This document shows, in pieces, positions 32,885 through 32,995 of a stretch of 32,995 nt of DNA. The number at the start of each line of letters is the position of its first letter. Within the stretch, counting starts at the first letter, position 1. Location of the stretch: contig CAINIH010000080.1 of the NCBI GenBank assembly GCA_903849185.1, positions 1-32,995 on the forward strand, read 5' to 3'. This DNA comes from an uncultured Methylophilaceae bacterium. Lineage in GTDB: Bacteria > Pseudomonadota > Gammaproteobacteria > Burkholderiales > Methylophilaceae. Position numbers and translations under genes: made by a program. Under the pieces are notes generated by a model, which was not told where the DNA came from, searched no databases, and was given only the letters and a program-made list of their open reading frames with translations.

Positions 32885-32909
32885 AGAACTCATGGATTTC
32901 ATGAGTTCT
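32885..32909. terminator. Hairpin after aroF (AGAACTCATG-GATTT-CATGAGTTCT), probable bidirectional terminator
   Basis: Perfect 10-bp stem with 5-nt loop starting at the stop codon, followed by CTTTAG and flanked by complementary CTAAAG. Confidence 0.75.
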
Positions 32910-32995
32910 CTTTAGCTAATTTCCACTATGGGATTAGGTGTTTTTCCCTCAGTATCATTCCATATTTAAATATTAATCTCATCGACCGGGTTCGA

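Noticed and set aside
32975-32995. CATCGACCGGGTTCGA at the right edge resembles a tRNA T-arm or an att-site remnant
   Set aside because: No anticodon arm, D-arm or acceptor can be built from the preceding bases. On the minus strand the expected CCA end is absent. The sequence is cut by the window edge, so it needs flanking sequence.
32926-32995. Minus-strand open frame ending at 32926 (..RTRSMRLIFKYGMILREKHLIP*), possible C-terminus of a convergent gene
   Set aside because: Only ~22 codons, no recognisable family; cannot be distinguished from chance.

Overview
The window reads as a low-GC, densely packed, mostly core-metabolism chromosomal segment. Gene order and protein character suggest a streamlined betaproteobacterium, probably a Methylophilales/OM43-like methylotroph (inference, no database search done). 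From left to right it contains: the start of acs (partial, minus strand); a divergent sensor kinase/NarL-type regulator pair; a minus-strand Rieske oxygenase/EamA transporter pair; a 31-aa microprotein plus a PuuD-like membrane protein; argD-argF-argG; ppnP; yajQ; the supraoperon leuC-leuD-leuB-asd-fimV-(EcfT-like)-truA-trpF-trpB-trpA-accD-folC-SPOR-cvpA-purF; metZ; gyrA; and serC-pheA-hisC-aroF. I saw no mobile element, CRISPR array, rRNA or complete tRNA. The most notable non-coding signal is the purF-metZ intergenic region. It carries a promoter, a SAM-II (metA-type) riboswitch aptamer, and an intrinsic terminator with a mutually exclusive antiterminator, so it looks like a transcription-attenuating SAM switch. 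Other points of interest are an unannotated 31-aa transmembrane ORF before the PuuD-like gene, a MoxY-like sensor kinase divergent from acs, a short FimV, and an orphan EcfT-like protein. I found no convincing evidence for a wholly new multi-gene system.
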